NCBI RefSeq assembly: GCF_001894785.1
Contig: NZ_BCWW01000002.1
Coordinates: 124,001 to 188,000 of the forward strand
Reading direction: 5' to 3'
Length of the DNA stretch: 64,000 nucleotides
Source of the DNA: Rhodococcoides fascians NBRC 12155 = LMG 3623
GTDB taxonomy: Bacteria > Actinomycetota > Actinomycetes > Mycobacteriales > Mycobacteriaceae
In this document: positions 1-9,095 of the stretch, one piece after another
How positions within the stretch are numbered: the stretch's first letter is position 1
How the letters are laid out: each line of letters opens with the position of its first letter
Notes under the pieces: generated by a model
Databases searched by the model: none
What the model was told of the DNA's origin: nothing
Seen by the model: the letters and a program-made list of their open reading frames with translations, nothing else
Program-made: the position numbers and the translations under genes

Positions 1-2
1 CC

Positions 3-320
3 AACACCTGGATCTTCATTCTGCTCGCGGACTACTTCGTATGCAGAAGACTGCTCGGCCTGGCACCCCGCGACAACATCGAGTTCCGCGAAGGGCGAGT
101 GCGCAATTGGAACCCCTGCGGCATCGTCGCCATGGCAGCGGGCGTCGCGGTGGGCGGGCTCGGCGTGTTCGGACTCTACCCGTCGTATTACGCGTCGTTC
201 ATCGCCATGCTTCTCGGTCCTCTTCTCTACGTTCCGCTCACGATGGCAACCCGCGGACAGTTCTACGAACCACCGAAATCGAACGATACCCTCATCGCCG
301 AAAGGATTGTGGCGTCATGA
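3..320 (+). CDS. NCS1-type nucleobase/cation permease, C-terminal fragment
   Basis: This is the last 105 codons of a membrane protein that enters from the left edge. The visible part starts with a helix ending in ILLADYFVCRR, then a short charged loop, a glycine/alanine-rich helix, and a final helix running into YVPLTMATRGQFYEP. Helix, loop with RNWNP, two more helices and a short soluble tail is how members of the cytosine/purine/hydantoin permease family end. The stop codon overlaps the ATG of the next gene (ATGA), so the two are probably cotranscribed and the permease likely imports the substrate of the nitrilase-family enzyme. The family call rests on a fragment only. Confidence 0.6.
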   Translation, partial: NTWIFILLADYFVCRRLLGLAPRDNIEFREGRVRNWNPCGIVAMAAGVAVGGLGVFGLYPSYYASFIAMLLGPLLYVPLTMATRGQFYEPPKSNDTLIAERIVAS

Positions 321-2035
321 CATTCACTGCAGCAGCCGTACAATTCGAGCCCACGCTGTTCGCGAAGGAATCGAACGTCACCGCTCTGAGCGATCTCGTG
401 GAGAAGGCGGCGTCGGACGGGGCGCGCCTGATCACGACACCCGAGATGGCAACCACCGGCTACTGCTTCCACGACACCGAGGAAGCGGCAACCGTCGTCG
501 AACAGATCCCCGGCCCCACCACCGAGACGTTCGCCGAGATCGCGTCCCGTCGTAACTGCTACATCGTCGTGGGCATGCCCGAAGTCGATGCGACGAGCGG
601 ATTGTTCTACAACAGTGCAGTTCTCATCGGTCCCGAGGGAATCGTCGGCACACACCGCAAGACGCATCCGTACATCGCCGAGCCCAAATGGGCGGCCCCG
701 GGCGATCTCGGGCACCAGGTGTTCGAGACCCCGCTCGGTCGCATCGCACTGCTCATCTGCATGGATCTGCACTTCCTGGAGACGGCGCGAGTGGCTGCGC
801 TTCAGGGTGCCGACGTGATCTGCCACATCAGCAACTGGCTCGCCGAACGCACTCCCGCCCCCTACTGGATCAGTCGGGCCTTCGAGAACAACTGCTACGT
901 CATCGAGAGCAACCGCTGGGGTCTCGAACGAACCGTTCAGTTCAGCGGCGGCACCTGCATCATCGAACCCGACGGAAACGTGGCCGGCCGCCTCGACGTC
1001 GGTGACGGTATTGTCCTCGGCGACATCGACATTCGTCGCACACGAGAGGCCGGGCCCGTGCGCAGGCCGAATCTGTACCGTGAACTGCAGACCAACACGT
1101 ACGCGTGGAACCCGCTCGATTTCTTCACCCTCTACGGCCACTCGCCCTTACCGGCCGGGCGGACTTCGTCGGTGAGCGTCGTGCAATGCACTCCGGGGAC
1201 GTCGATCGACGGCAATCTCGACGACATCGAGCAGTGGGCCGCCGGCCTTGCAGGCGCGAGCGATCTCATCGTGTTTCCCGAACTGTCCGTCACCGGGCCG
1301 GTCTCCGCGGATCGCCCGCCGCGCGAGGTCGGGGAGTCGATCGACGGGACGTCGCTCTCACGCGTCGTCGATATCGCTGCCCGGCATGGTGTTTCGATGG
1401 TCGTCGGTGTGGCCGAGCACGACATCGGTTCCGATCGGGTGTACAACTCCGCAGTGCTGGTTCAGCCGGACGGAACCTGCACGGCGTACCGCCAGATCCA
1501 TCTGTCCGTCGAACACACCTCGCTGTTCGACGCGGGCGACCGCTGGACCGTCGTCGACCTTCCCGTCGGGAGAGTGGGAATGCTCGTCGGTCACGATGCA
1601 CTGGTGCCGGAGGCCGGCCGAATTCTGGCGCTGCGTGGTTGTGATCTGATCGTTTGCCCGGCCGCACTCGCAGGCACCTTCGTCGGCTCCCATCCGGGAA
1701 CCGACATCCCCCATGCAGCAGAGATTCCCACCGGAGCCGATCCCACGCACTGGCATCACATGCGCGTCCGGGCAGGCGAGAACAACGTGTACTTCGCGTT
1801 CGCCAACACGATCGACACCGACCGCGGAATTGCCGGACACAGCGGAGTATTCGGGCCCGACACCTTCGCCTTCCCCCGAACCGAAGCCCTCGTCGAGAGC
1901 GACGCGCCGGGCCGCGCGACCTGCGTCGTGGACACCACGAGCCTGGGTGGGGCGTACCCCACCAACGTCGTGCGCCGCAAAGACCTCGTGCTGATGCGGC
2001 AACCACACCAGTACGGAATCCTCTCGACGGCCTGA
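317..2035 (+). CDS. Tandem carbon-nitrogen hydrolase (two nitrilase domains, second one degenerate)
   Basis: A 572-residue protein made of two nitrilase-superfamily domains, each of the usual 260-280 residues. Domain 1 (about 1-280) has the full Glu-Lys-Cys triad: E43 in TPEMATTGY, K115 in HRKTHPY and C148 in LLICMDLHFLE. Domain 2 (about 286-572) keeps the Glu (E322 in VFPELSVTG), but the Lys position is Gln (Q393, AYRQIHLS) and the Cys position is Gly (G425, MLVGHDALVPE). It is therefore probably a non-catalytic, structural or regulatory domain. The start is the ATG overlapping the permease stop; a longer in-frame extension to position 41 would read through the permease. Substrate is unknown: an amide, nitrile or N-carbamoyl compound imported by the permease is the natural guess. 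Confidence 0.85.
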   Translation: MTFTAAAVQFEPTLFAKESNVTALSDLVEKAASDGARLITTPEMATTGYCFHDTEEAATVVEQIPGPTTETFAEIASRRNCYIVVGMPEVDATSGLFYNSAVLIGPEGIVGTHRKTHPYIAEPKWAAPGDLGHQVFETPLGRIALLICMDLHFLETARVAALQGADVICHISNWLAERTPAPYWISRAFENNCYVIESNRWGLERTVQFSGGTCIIEPDGNVAGRLDVGDGIVLGDIDIRRTREAGPVRRPNLYRELQTNTYAWNPLDFFTLYGHSPLPAGRTSSVSVVQCTPGTSIDGNLDDIEQWAAGLAGASDLIVFPELSVTGPVSADRPPREVGESIDGTSLSRVVDIAARHGVSMVVGVAEHDIGSDRVYNSAVLVQPDGTCTAYRQIHLSVEHTSLFDAGDRWTVVDLPVGRVGMLVGHDALVPEAGRILALRGCDLIVCPAALAGTFVGSHPGTDIPHAAEIPTGADPTHWHHMRVRAGENNVYFAFANTIDTDRGIAGHSGVFGPDTFAFPRTEALVESDAPGRATCVVDTTSLGGAYPTNVVRRKDLVLMRQPHQYGILSTA

Positions 2036-2047
2036 GTGGCCGAAAAC

Positions 2048-2097
2048 GCCAGTGGCGTGGTCATGTCCCCGCTGGGGCACACAACCACGCCACTGGC
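2048..2097. terminator. Convergent-gene hairpin, 14-bp stem
   Basis: A perfect 14-bp inverted repeat (arms 2048-2061 and 2084-2097) encloses a 22-nt loop that itself contains CCCCGCTGGGG. It lies just after the nitrilase stop and before the end of the opposing DUF3068 gene, so it may terminate transcription from both sides. There is no T-run, so it could equally be a dispersed repeat. Confidence 0.5.
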
Positions 2098-2102
2098 TAT
2101 CT

Positions 2103-2128
2103 GGTCGTTCCGCAGGCTCTACTCCTGC
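2103..2128 (+). repeat. 26-nt dispersed repeat, copy 1
   Basis: A 26-nt sequence containing GTCGTTCCGCAGGCT is found again at 11570-11595 with one mismatch. It includes a small GCAGG/CCTGC inverted repeat. Both copies follow the 3' end of a plus-strand gene, in a convergent gap, beside a long hairpin. Confidence 0.6.
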
Positions 2129-2136
2129 ATAGGCAC

Positions 2137-3261
2137 TTACTCCTTGGAGAGGTTCGTCCTCGGAATCTCTTCCGTGCGATCGGTCGTCCAGTCGCGGTTC
2201 GGTGCGGTGCCGCCACTGGGGGTCGGGCGGGGACCGGTGTCGGTGCGGGCCGGCTGACGGTGTCCACCGTTGCCGCCGCCGCGCAGCAGCAGAACGACTC
2301 CGGCGATCAGCGAGATGACACCGAGGATGCCGGCGACGATCGGAACGGTGCGGCCGAAGAGCGACAGCTTGTCCTGGCCGTCCTTCGCCTGCTGGATCTG
2401 GTACTCGACGGTGTTCTCGTCGAACGTGATCGGGGCCTTCAGCACGTCGACCTCGGGACGGCCTGCCTCACGGCCGTAGTACTGGTGGATCTGCTCTTCG
2501 CCCTTGACGACGACGCCGGTCTCGGGCTCGACCCACAGGGTGCGGGTGTTCTCGTACCAGCGGGTCATCGTCACCGGTGCGGTTCCACCTTCGACGCCCC
2601 AGGTGTCGGCGGGCAGCGTGACCTTGTTGGTCGGCAGGTTCACCACGGTCGACAGGTCGACCGGTCCGACGGTCTGCTGGTACTGGTACACCGGCGTGCC
2701 GTTGATTTCGGTTTCCTCGACGAAGTCGATGTCCTTCGAGGCGCGCGCGTTGACGTCGAAGTACGGGTAGCTCTTCTGCTCGGCGTTGAACGGGAACTTG
2801 TACTGCAGACCGGTGTGGGCCACTTCCTCGGCCGGCTTGTCGCCTGCCACCTGAATGGTGCCGATCGGGCTTTCGACGGGCATCGAGGTCTTGCGGTCGA
2901 TGCTCACGCGGTCGACCGTGGCGGTCAGCAGGCCGGTGTCGGCCTGCTTGTCGGTGCGGCGCAACGTCTGTCCGGCCTGAAGAGTCATGATGTCGGCGTC
3001 GGAGGGATCCTCGACGGTGACGAATCGCTGTGAGGTCAGCGGAACGTTCTGATCGACCACGGCGCGACCGGCTGCCAGCGACCGCGCGTCGAGGACGCTT
3101 CCGGTGCCGGTGGAGACTGTGGTGACCTCGAGGTCGAGTGGAGTCTTCTCGAGCGCCGAGACGGTGTAGGTGGGGATGAGGATGGCGGCAACCACCAGAA
3201 ATGCGCCCAAGCCGATGAGGAAAAGGGCCAATATCCGGCTCGGCCCTGAGCGCTCCGCCAT
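2137..3261 (-). CDS. DUF3068 membrane-anchored envelope protein (Rv0227c-like)
   Basis: A 374-residue protein with one N-terminal membrane segment (about 10-32), a large extracytoplasmic beta-rich domain (about 35-310), a second membrane segment near 316-335 (VPIVAGILGVISLIAGVVLL) and a disordered polar tail. The layout and motifs match the DUF3068 family of mycolata, annotated in databases as PorA-family. The ATG is preceded by GGAG seven bases upstream. In M. tuberculosis the homologue Rv0227c sits beside the acyltransferase Rv0228 and close to aftD, as here, which supports a role in building or trafficking the mycomembrane. Biochemical function is not established. It is divergent from the acyltransferase with a 167-nt shared upstream region. 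Confidence 0.8.
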   Translation of the reverse strand: MAERSGPSRILALFLIGLGAFLVVAAILIPTYTVSALEKTPLDLEVTTVSTGTGSVLDARSLAAGRAVVDQNVPLTSQRFVTVEDPSDADIMTLQAGQTLRRTDKQADTGLLTATVDRVSIDRKTSMPVESPIGTIQVAGDKPAEEVAHTGLQYKFPFNAEQKSYPYFDVNARASKDIDFVEETEINGTPVYQYQQTVGPVDLSTVVNLPTNKVTLPADTWGVEGGTAPVTMTRWYENTRTLWVEPETGVVVKGEEQIHQYYGREAGRPEVDVLKAPITFDENTVEYQIQQAKDGQDKLSLFGRTVPIVAGILGVISLIAGVVLLLRGGGNGGHRQPARTDTGPRPTPSGGTAPNRDWTTDRTEEIPRTNLSKE

Positions 3262-3428
3262 GCTGAATCTCCTTAGTCGACCGCTTCACTGGAAGACACC
3301 GCAGGCGGGATCGTACGAATTCCCCGATGCGCTGCCCGATTTCTTACGACACGTCGCAGGTGACAGTAACAGTCGACAGTGGCACCGGTCTCGTCCATGC
3401 CGGTTCGACACGGCACACTTGAGCCACC

Positions 3429-4574
3429 ATGAGCACTCGAGTCCACTCGGCGTCCGTCGTACCGTTGCGTGCCTTCGTGCCCGCTCTGGAGGGGATGCGG
3501 GCAGTTGCCGCGCTCGGCATCGTCGTCACCCACGTCGCATTCCAGACCGGGGCCGCCAATTCCCCGCTGATGGGCCGAGTCTGGGGCCGGTTCGATCTCA
3601 CGGTGGCGATCTTCTTCGCGCTGTCGGGATTTCTGCTGTGGCGCCCGCATGCCGCGCAGGCCCGCGGACTCACGCAGGCGCAGCCCACTCGCCGCTACTT
3701 CTGGTCTCGCGCAGTGCGCATCCTGCCCGCCTACTGGGTGGTCACGGTGCTCGTCCTGCTGTTTCTGCCGCACGCAGGCGGGGACTATCGGGTGTGGCTG
3801 GCCAACCTGTCGCTGACCCAGGTGTTCGTACCGTTGACGCTGACCGAGGGCATGACGCAGATGTGGTCACTGTCGGTGGAGGTGGCGTTCTATCTGTTGC
3901 TGCCGCTGTTCGCCTGGCTGATGATCCGGCTTCGGGGATCGTCGGCGAGGTACCGGGTGTGGGTTCTGCTCGCTGCGTCCGCGGTGACGCTTTCCTGGGC
4001 GTTCATTCCGATCGCGACACCGGAAGCCATCCATCACGACAACTGGTTGCCCGGCTACTTCCCGTGGTTCGCCGCCGGCATGGTGCTTGCCGAAGTATCG
4101 GTCGGTCCGCAGATGTGGGTGCATCGTTGGGCGCGTCGCACATGGGTGATGCCCGCGATCGCGGTGACGGCATTCGTTCTGTCGGCGACGCCGCTGGCGG
4201 GCCCACAGGGATTGGTGCGGCCCGAGCCGTGGCAGTTCGAGCTCAAGATCGTCTTCGGTGCCGTGCTGGCGTTCGCGATGCTCTCGCCGTTGGTGCTGGC
4301 CGATTCCGGCCGCAGGCATCGGGTGTTCGAGCATCCGGTGATGCTGACCCTCGGCCGCTGGTCGTACGGGATCTTCATCTGGCACCTGGCCGTGCTCGCC
4401 GTCGTGTTCCCGGTGTTCGGCATCGTCCCCTTCTCCGGCGGCATGTGGTTCGTGCTGACGGTGACCCTGGCACTGTCGATTCCGGTCGCTGCCGCGAGCT
4501 ATGCGTTGGTGGAAGAGCCGGCCCGGCGCAGGTTCGCGCCGAAGAAGGCGGTTACGGCTTCCGCATCGCGCTGA
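3429..4574 (+). CDS. tmaT: Acyltransferase-3 family membrane protein, TmaT-like (trehalose mycolate acetyltransferase)
   Basis: A 381-residue polytopic protein of the acyltransferase-3 (OafA/NolL) family with about ten hydrophobic segments. Family hallmarks are the N-terminal LEGMRAVAALGIVVTHV with the catalytic-type His35, RAVRILPAYW after the third helix, and SLSVEVAFYLLLP. Its position beside DUF3068 and aftD matches M. tuberculosis Rv0228, described with its corynebacterial relatives as TmaT, which acetylates trehalose monomycolate to allow MmpL3-type export. That function is taken from family and context; sequence alone shows only an O-acyltransferase. The 3' end overlaps the 3' end of the opposing aftD by 23 nt. 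Confidence 0.75.
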   Translation: MSTRVHSASVVPLRAFVPALEGMRAVAALGIVVTHVAFQTGAANSPLMGRVWGRFDLTVAIFFALSGFLLWRPHAAQARGLTQAQPTRRYFWSRAVRILPAYWVVTVLVLLFLPHAGGDYRVWLANLSLTQVFVPLTLTEGMTQMWSLSVEVAFYLLLPLFAWLMIRLRGSSARYRVWVLLAASAVTLSWAFIPIATPEAIHHDNWLPGYFPWFAAGMVLAEVSVGPQMWVHRWARRTWVMPAIAVTAFVLSATPLAGPQGLVRPEPWQFELKIVFGAVLAFAMLSPLVLADSGRRHRVFEHPVMLTLGRWSYGIFIWHLAVLAVVFPVFGIVPFSGGMWFVLTVTLALSIPVAAASYALVEEPARRRFAPKKAVTASASR

Positions 4575-7500
4575 CGGCCAACGCGACGATGCCGATCAAC
4601 GAGGCCAGCTGCACCGCGTAGGACCCGCCCACGTATCCGTCGGCCGACCGCCACGGTCCGAGTGAGAGCAGCGCTGCCCCCAGCAGGGCGAATCCTCCTG
4701 CTGCGCACACCGATACGCGAGACGTGAGCTCCGACCCGTAACGGCGGTTCAGCAGCGCCGAGCCGACACCGAGAACCAGCACCGAGATCGCTCCGACGAC
4801 GCCTGCCAGCACGATCGCCGCGCCGAGCAGCGCCGCGAACGCCACCGGAGTGCTACGCCAGGGCCTGGGCGCGGGGCCTGGATCGACGACGCCGCGGGGC
4901 CGTCGCACCGCCGCGATCAGAAACGGAATCAAGAGCAGTAGTCCGCCGAAGATCCCGAGTCGGTACCAGCGGTCGGTGGTGAAATCCAACGACACCGTGC
5001 CCGACGCCCCGGCCGGGACGATCCAGGCCTGCTGCCAGCCGTCGACGACCACCGGAGTCAGTTCGGTCCCTCCGGGTGTCGTTGCCCGCCAGCCGTTGTT
5101 GTTGCTTTCGGGGATGACGAGCAGGCGATCCGAGGTGCTCGAGGTAAGGGTCACTTCGCGGTGATCGGGGCTCCATGCTGTGGTGCGCGCCGCCTGCGGT
5201 GCAGACGTGTCCGGCCACAACGCCGGAATGGGCATGGTGCGCAGTCGAAGCCCGTCGACGAAGAACGACGCTCCGGGTTCGACGACGATGTCCTGGCGTC
5301 CCTCGGGGAGCGACACGGGATTGACGAACTTTTCGTTGACCGGGATGTCCGCGTCGCAGACCGATGCGGGTAGAGCTGCGCCGGAACGGAATTGGTCTGC
5401 GGTCGCCGTCACCGAGGTGCGCACCGTCTGCCCCGCGATGGACACCAGGGGTCCGTCGAAGCAGTCGACCGTGATCTGCCGGTCACCGTCGTACGGCGGC
5501 CCGATCGGCTCACCGGCGGACAACGGTGTGACCTCGGCAAATCCGGGCGGTTGAGATTGGATGAAGCCCAACGAGTTTCGGTCGAGTACGCCGTCCCAGT
5601 CGACGATGGAGAGCACGATCCTGTCGGTCACGTACGGTGCCAACGCGAGTGTCGTCGAACCCTCGGTATCCACATCGCGCACCATCGGACCGTTGCCCAG
5701 GTTCACTGCCACCCGCGTGGGGTGGGCAGGCAATGCGCCGAGGCTGGGGCTCAGCTCGAGCCCGTCCACCAGTGTCGGAGCGGGCAATTGGATGGTGAGA
5801 GTGGGGTCGGTGCCGGCTCGATCGGTGATCGACTTCTCCGGTGCCGTCCACGACGTACGCGGGTCGCCGTCGGTGGCGGCGAAGGCCGAACCGTCGAGGT
5901 CCGCGACGTCGGACGCCCCACTCGCCAACGGCCGGCCGGGTTGAGCCAGCAGGGCCTCGAGCTCGGGGGACTGCCGCGTGCGTACCGTCAGCTCGGGGAT
6001 CACCGCGGTGCCCATCGGGACGTCGATCGTGCGCGAGAAGCGGCCCAGTTCCTCCGGCGACTTGGACAGTCCACTGCTGCACCGGATTCGATCGTCGGTG
6101 TCCAGGCAACCGGAGCGGCCCGGAAATTCTTGGCCCAGCTCCCACGCGTCGACGCTCGCGCCCGCAGGAGTGGGCGGCAACACCGCGCGATGCACGATGG
6201 AGACCGGCTTCGGGTTGTCCCGGTCGGAGTAGTCGTCCACCGACACCTCGCTGATGCCGAACTGACTGCCCCGGGTGCCGTCGACCGTCGACTTCGCGGT
6301 GATGCGCAGCCACGGAGTTTCCCCACCGGGCAGCGACACCGTCATCGGGTCTCCCGGCTTGTCCACCCGGGCCGCCGTCGAGCCGTTCGGAGTGGTGACC
6401 TCGACCCACTTGACCGGGTCTCCGATCGTTCCCGGGCTGGTCCGCATGTGCAGCAGCCCGCCGCGCACCGGAGTATCGAAATCGAGTTGAAGCCATTGCC
6501 CCACAGCGCGTTCGATGCCGTTGCTGATCCAACCGGTGGCCAGGTCACCGTCCACTGCGGCCGCGACCCCGCTGCCGGGCACACTGCCCCCGATCTGAGT
6601 CGCGTCCGACGCCGAACTCGACGCGGTCAACGTCGCGCCTTCCCACTCCGCGTCCACGGTCTGCGCCCCGTACACCGGATAATCGGGAACCTCGTTGAGC
6701 GAACGGCGGGGCTCGTCGGCGGCCCGCAACGCGGAGTTGTGATTGTCCACCTGACCGAAGTCGGTCTCGCGATTCATCGGTGTGTCGGTCACCGTCACCG
6801 AATCGACGGGCAGGCCCGCAGCAGCTGCATCCGACGCCAACAGCGTCGGCCCGGCCGGAACGGGCAGGCGAACACCGTTGTTGCGCAACTCGTTCGATCG
6901 CAGAATCGACTCGGGCCCGCCCTGCACCACCGGCACCCGATCCACATCGACCGTGTACGGACCGGAGGCAGGTACGTCCGCTGCGGCATCGACCGCGTAG
7001 ATCTCTACGGCCGGATACGGAGGCCGTAGATCGCCGTCCAGAACCACCCCGTCCACCTGACCCGGTGCCACGTCCTCGCCGAACTCTGCCACCTTCTCGA
7101 GCCCCGGCGAACCGTCGAGCACGCGGTGGACGGACGCCGGTCGGGTGGACCGCGAATCCTCCGGATCCAGGTCGTTGCGCACGACGACGTAGCTGATGCC
7201 CTGTCCCACAAGGGTATCGGCCAAGCCGGTCGACGGCCTGCCGTCGGCGAAGAGTCGTTGCACCGAGTCGAGGGCGCGAATGGCACCGGGCGGCGTGAGC
7301 GGCACCGCATCTCGGACGGCCCAGGGCGTGGTCGCGAGAGCCTGCAACGGCTCGTCGCGCGTCAGGCCCCAGGTCTGCAGAGCGAACGGTGCGCCGGGCA
7401 CGATCAGTGCACGCTGCGCGTCGGAACCGTCGGGACTCGAGCCGGAGGCATGGTCGGTGAGCCAGTCCGCGGCGTCGTGCCAGTACTGCGGCACGGCCTC

Positions 7501-8841
7501 GTACGCACCGCGCGGCGCGAGCTTGCCCGTCCATGCCAGCGCCGTCGAGAGCGTCAGCGCCACCAGGACCAGCGCGGTCACCGCCATCATCGGGTGCTTT
7601 TCGGGATGCGCGACGGCCGCTCGCCACGTCGGCCGTGGAACCGAACCCGGCAGTGGAACCCGGGCCAGCAGATGAGCGAGGCCGAGTACCAACGGGATTC
7701 GGATGACCGGCTCGAGTTTGTGAATGTTGCGCAGAGGTGCGCCCGCGGAATCGAGGAACACTCGCACGGTTGCCGCGAACGGACCGTCGAGATCGCCGAC
7801 GAACCCTGCGCCCAGGCCAACGAGGCCGACGAACAACATGATCGTCAACCGGCCGCGGGCCGGCATCGAGCGCATCGCCAGCCCCGCAATGCCAGCGGCC
7901 GCGATCAAGCCGGTCGCGATCACGGCAGCAGGCTGAGTCACCAGCACGGCGCCCGCCACCCGTTCGGGAGAGACGAACGGGGTCCAGCTGCCGGTACCGC
8001 GTAGTACCTCGGTCAGCGACGTCCACTGGGTCGTCGTGCCGGACGATTCGATGTAGTCGAGGAACGGCGGAGAGACCTTGCCCAGCAACAGCAGTGGGAC
8101 GATCCACCACAGTGTCGCCAGCACCAGAAAGCCGGTCCACCAGGCCGCGAATACCAGCCAGCGGCGGTTCGGCCGATGGCACAGCAGCCAGATGACGGCA
8201 ACGAGAACGGCGGCGGCGGTGGCGACGGCATTGACCGCGCCCATCAACGCCACGGCCAGTGCCGATTGTGCCGCCGCACGCCGAACCGTGTTCGTTGCGG
8301 ACCGACTGTTCAGGTAACGAACGATGGGAACGAGCACCCACGGCGCGAGCATCATGGGCATCGTCTCCGAGGAGATCGACGCCAGAGTGGTGATCACCCT
8401 GGGGGACAGCACGAATGCTGTCGCTGCGATCAGACGGGAAGTGCGACTGCCGACACCGAGTGCCTCGGCGAGCCGGACGATTCCCCAGAAGCCGGCGACG
8501 AGTAGCAGCGCCCACCAGATGCGTTGCGTGATCCACGGTGGGATCGACAGCAGATCACCGCCGGCGAAGAACGCCCCGTGCGGGAAGAAGTAGCCGTAGG
8601 CCTGATTCTGCACCTGGCCCAGCGGTGCTGCGCTGTTCCACTGATGCGAGGCGCGTTCGAGAAATCCGAGAGGGTTCTGCGCCAGGTCGTACTTGGTATC
8701 GGCGACGGTGAAGCCCGGGACCTGCAGAAATGTGAGCAGGAATGCGAGAGCGGAGACTCCGAAGAGCCAAATCCGACCGAGCGGCTCGGCCGAGATCAAC
8801 GATCCACGTGAGCGACCAGCGTCAGCGGCTGCCGTACTCAA
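4552..8841 (-). CDS. aftD: Alpha-(1->3)-arabinofuranosyltransferase AftD
   Basis: A 1429-residue GT-C type membrane glycosyltransferase, close to the roughly 1400 residues of mycobacterial AftD. The N-terminal third is polytopic, with a first periplasmic loop carrying the acidic pair region FTVADTKYDLAQNP expected for GT-C enzymes. The middle is a large extracytoplasmic part with discoidin/carbohydrate-binding-like stretches (for example SQFGISEVSVDDYSD near residue 870), and the C-terminus has further membrane helices after RWYRLGIFGG. AftD adds alpha-1,3 arabinofuranose branches to arabinogalactan and lipoarabinomannan from decaprenyl-phosphoryl arabinose. The start shown is a TTG inside the end of the upstream DUF2613 gene (20-nt overlap), suggesting translational coupling; a second TTG 15 codons later is possible. 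Confidence 0.9.
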   Translation of the reverse strand: MSTAAADAGRSRGSLISAEPLGRIWLFGVSALAFLLTFLQVPGFTVADTKYDLAQNPLGFLERASHQWNSAAPLGQVQNQAYGYFFPHGAFFAGGDLLSIPPWITQRIWWALLLVAGFWGIVRLAEALGVGSRTSRLIAATAFVLSPRVITTLASISSETMPMMLAPWVLVPIVRYLNSRSATNTVRRAAAQSALAVALMGAVNAVATAAAVLVAVIWLLCHRPNRRWLVFAAWWTGFLVLATLWWIVPLLLLGKVSPPFLDYIESSGTTTQWTSLTEVLRGTGSWTPFVSPERVAGAVLVTQPAAVIATGLIAAAGIAGLAMRSMPARGRLTIMLFVGLVGLGAGFVGDLDGPFAATVRVFLDSAGAPLRNIHKLEPVIRIPLVLGLAHLLARVPLPGSVPRPTWRAAVAHPEKHPMMAVTALVLVALTLSTALAWTGKLAPRGAYEAVPQYWHDAADWLTDHASGSSPDGSDAQRALIVPGAPFALQTWGLTRDEPLQALATTPWAVRDAVPLTPPGAIRALDSVQRLFADGRPSTGLADTLVGQGISYVVVRNDLDPEDSRSTRPASVHRVLDGSPGLEKVAEFGEDVAPGQVDGVVLDGDLRPPYPAVEIYAVDAAADVPASGPYTVDVDRVPVVQGGPESILRSNELRNNGVRLPVPAGPTLLASDAAAAGLPVDSVTVTDTPMNRETDFGQVDNHNSALRAADEPRRSLNEVPDYPVYGAQTVDAEWEGATLTASSSASDATQIGGSVPGSGVAAAVDGDLATGWISNGIERAVGQWLQLDFDTPVRGGLLHMRTSPGTIGDPVKWVEVTTPNGSTAARVDKPGDPMTVSLPGGETPWLRITAKSTVDGTRGSQFGISEVSVDDYSDRDNPKPVSIVHRAVLPPTPAGASVDAWELGQEFPGRSGCLDTDDRIRCSSGLSKSPEELGRFSRTIDVPMGTAVIPELTVRTRQSPELEALLAQPGRPLASGASDVADLDGSAFAATDGDPRTSWTAPEKSITDRAGTDPTLTIQLPAPTLVDGLELSPSLGALPAHPTRVAVNLGNGPMVRDVDTEGSTTLALAPYVTDRIVLSIVDWDGVLDRNSLGFIQSQPPGFAEVTPLSAGEPIGPPYDGDRQITVDCFDGPLVSIAGQTVRTSVTATADQFRSGAALPASVCDADIPVNEKFVNPVSLPEGRQDIVVEPGASFFVDGLRLRTMPIPALWPDTSAPQAARTTAWSPDHREVTLTSSTSDRLLVIPESNNNGWRATTPGGTELTPVVVDGWQQAWIVPAGASGTVSLDFTTDRWYRLGIFGGLLLLIPFLIAAVRRPRGVVDPGPAPRPWRSTPVAFAALLGAAIVLAGVVGAISVLVLGVGSALLNRRYGSELTSRVSVCAAGGFALLGAALLSLGPWRSADGYVGGSYAVQLASLIGIVALAVSAMRKP

Positions 8842-8992
8842 CCTGGTTCAGCAAGGACGAGTCGGCGTTTCCGGTGCGATCGATGTCCGGCCGAGAGTTG
8901 TCTGCTGCACCGGCGGTGACTCCGAATACGACGCCGGCACCCAGTACGGCTCCGACGACGGCGGCAATGACACCCGGGACAGCGAACTTCAT
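8822..8992 (-). CDS. DUF2613 small secreted or membrane protein (Rv0236A-like)
   Basis: A 56-residue protein starting MKFAVPGVIAAVVGAV: one hydrophobic helix followed by a short polar tail ending NQVEYGSR. This pattern and the position directly upstream of aftD match the DUF2613 small secreted protein Rv0236A of mycobacteria. The longer open frame to 9046 adds 18 residues without hydrophobic character, so the internal ATG is preferred. Its 3' end overlaps the aftD start by 20 nt. The conserved pairing hints at a helper of AftD, but no function is known. Confidence 0.75.
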   Translation of the reverse strand: MKFAVPGVIAAVVGAVLGAGVVFGVTAGAADNSRPDIDRTGNADSSLLNQVEYGSR

Positions 8993-9095
8993 CTCGGTTC
9001 TCCAGTCAGTCGGCTCAGTGAAGCAGTGGGCGAGGTTGTCCCCCACGCGGGCATCACGGTATCACCTGCACCCTGTGAACCGGCCGGTGGACGCG

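Noticed and set aside
263-1141. 292-codon open frame antisense to the nitrilase gene
   Set aside because: It overlaps the clear nitrilase domain; no motif or ribosome-binding site.
1654-3033. 459-codon plus-strand open frame across the nitrilase and DUF3068 genes
   Set aside because: It crosses two well-supported genes and a hairpin region; composition is that of a shadow frame.
5392-7029. 545-codon open frame antisense to aftD
   Set aside because: Arg/His/Gly-rich low-complexity translation, shadow of the GT-C gene.
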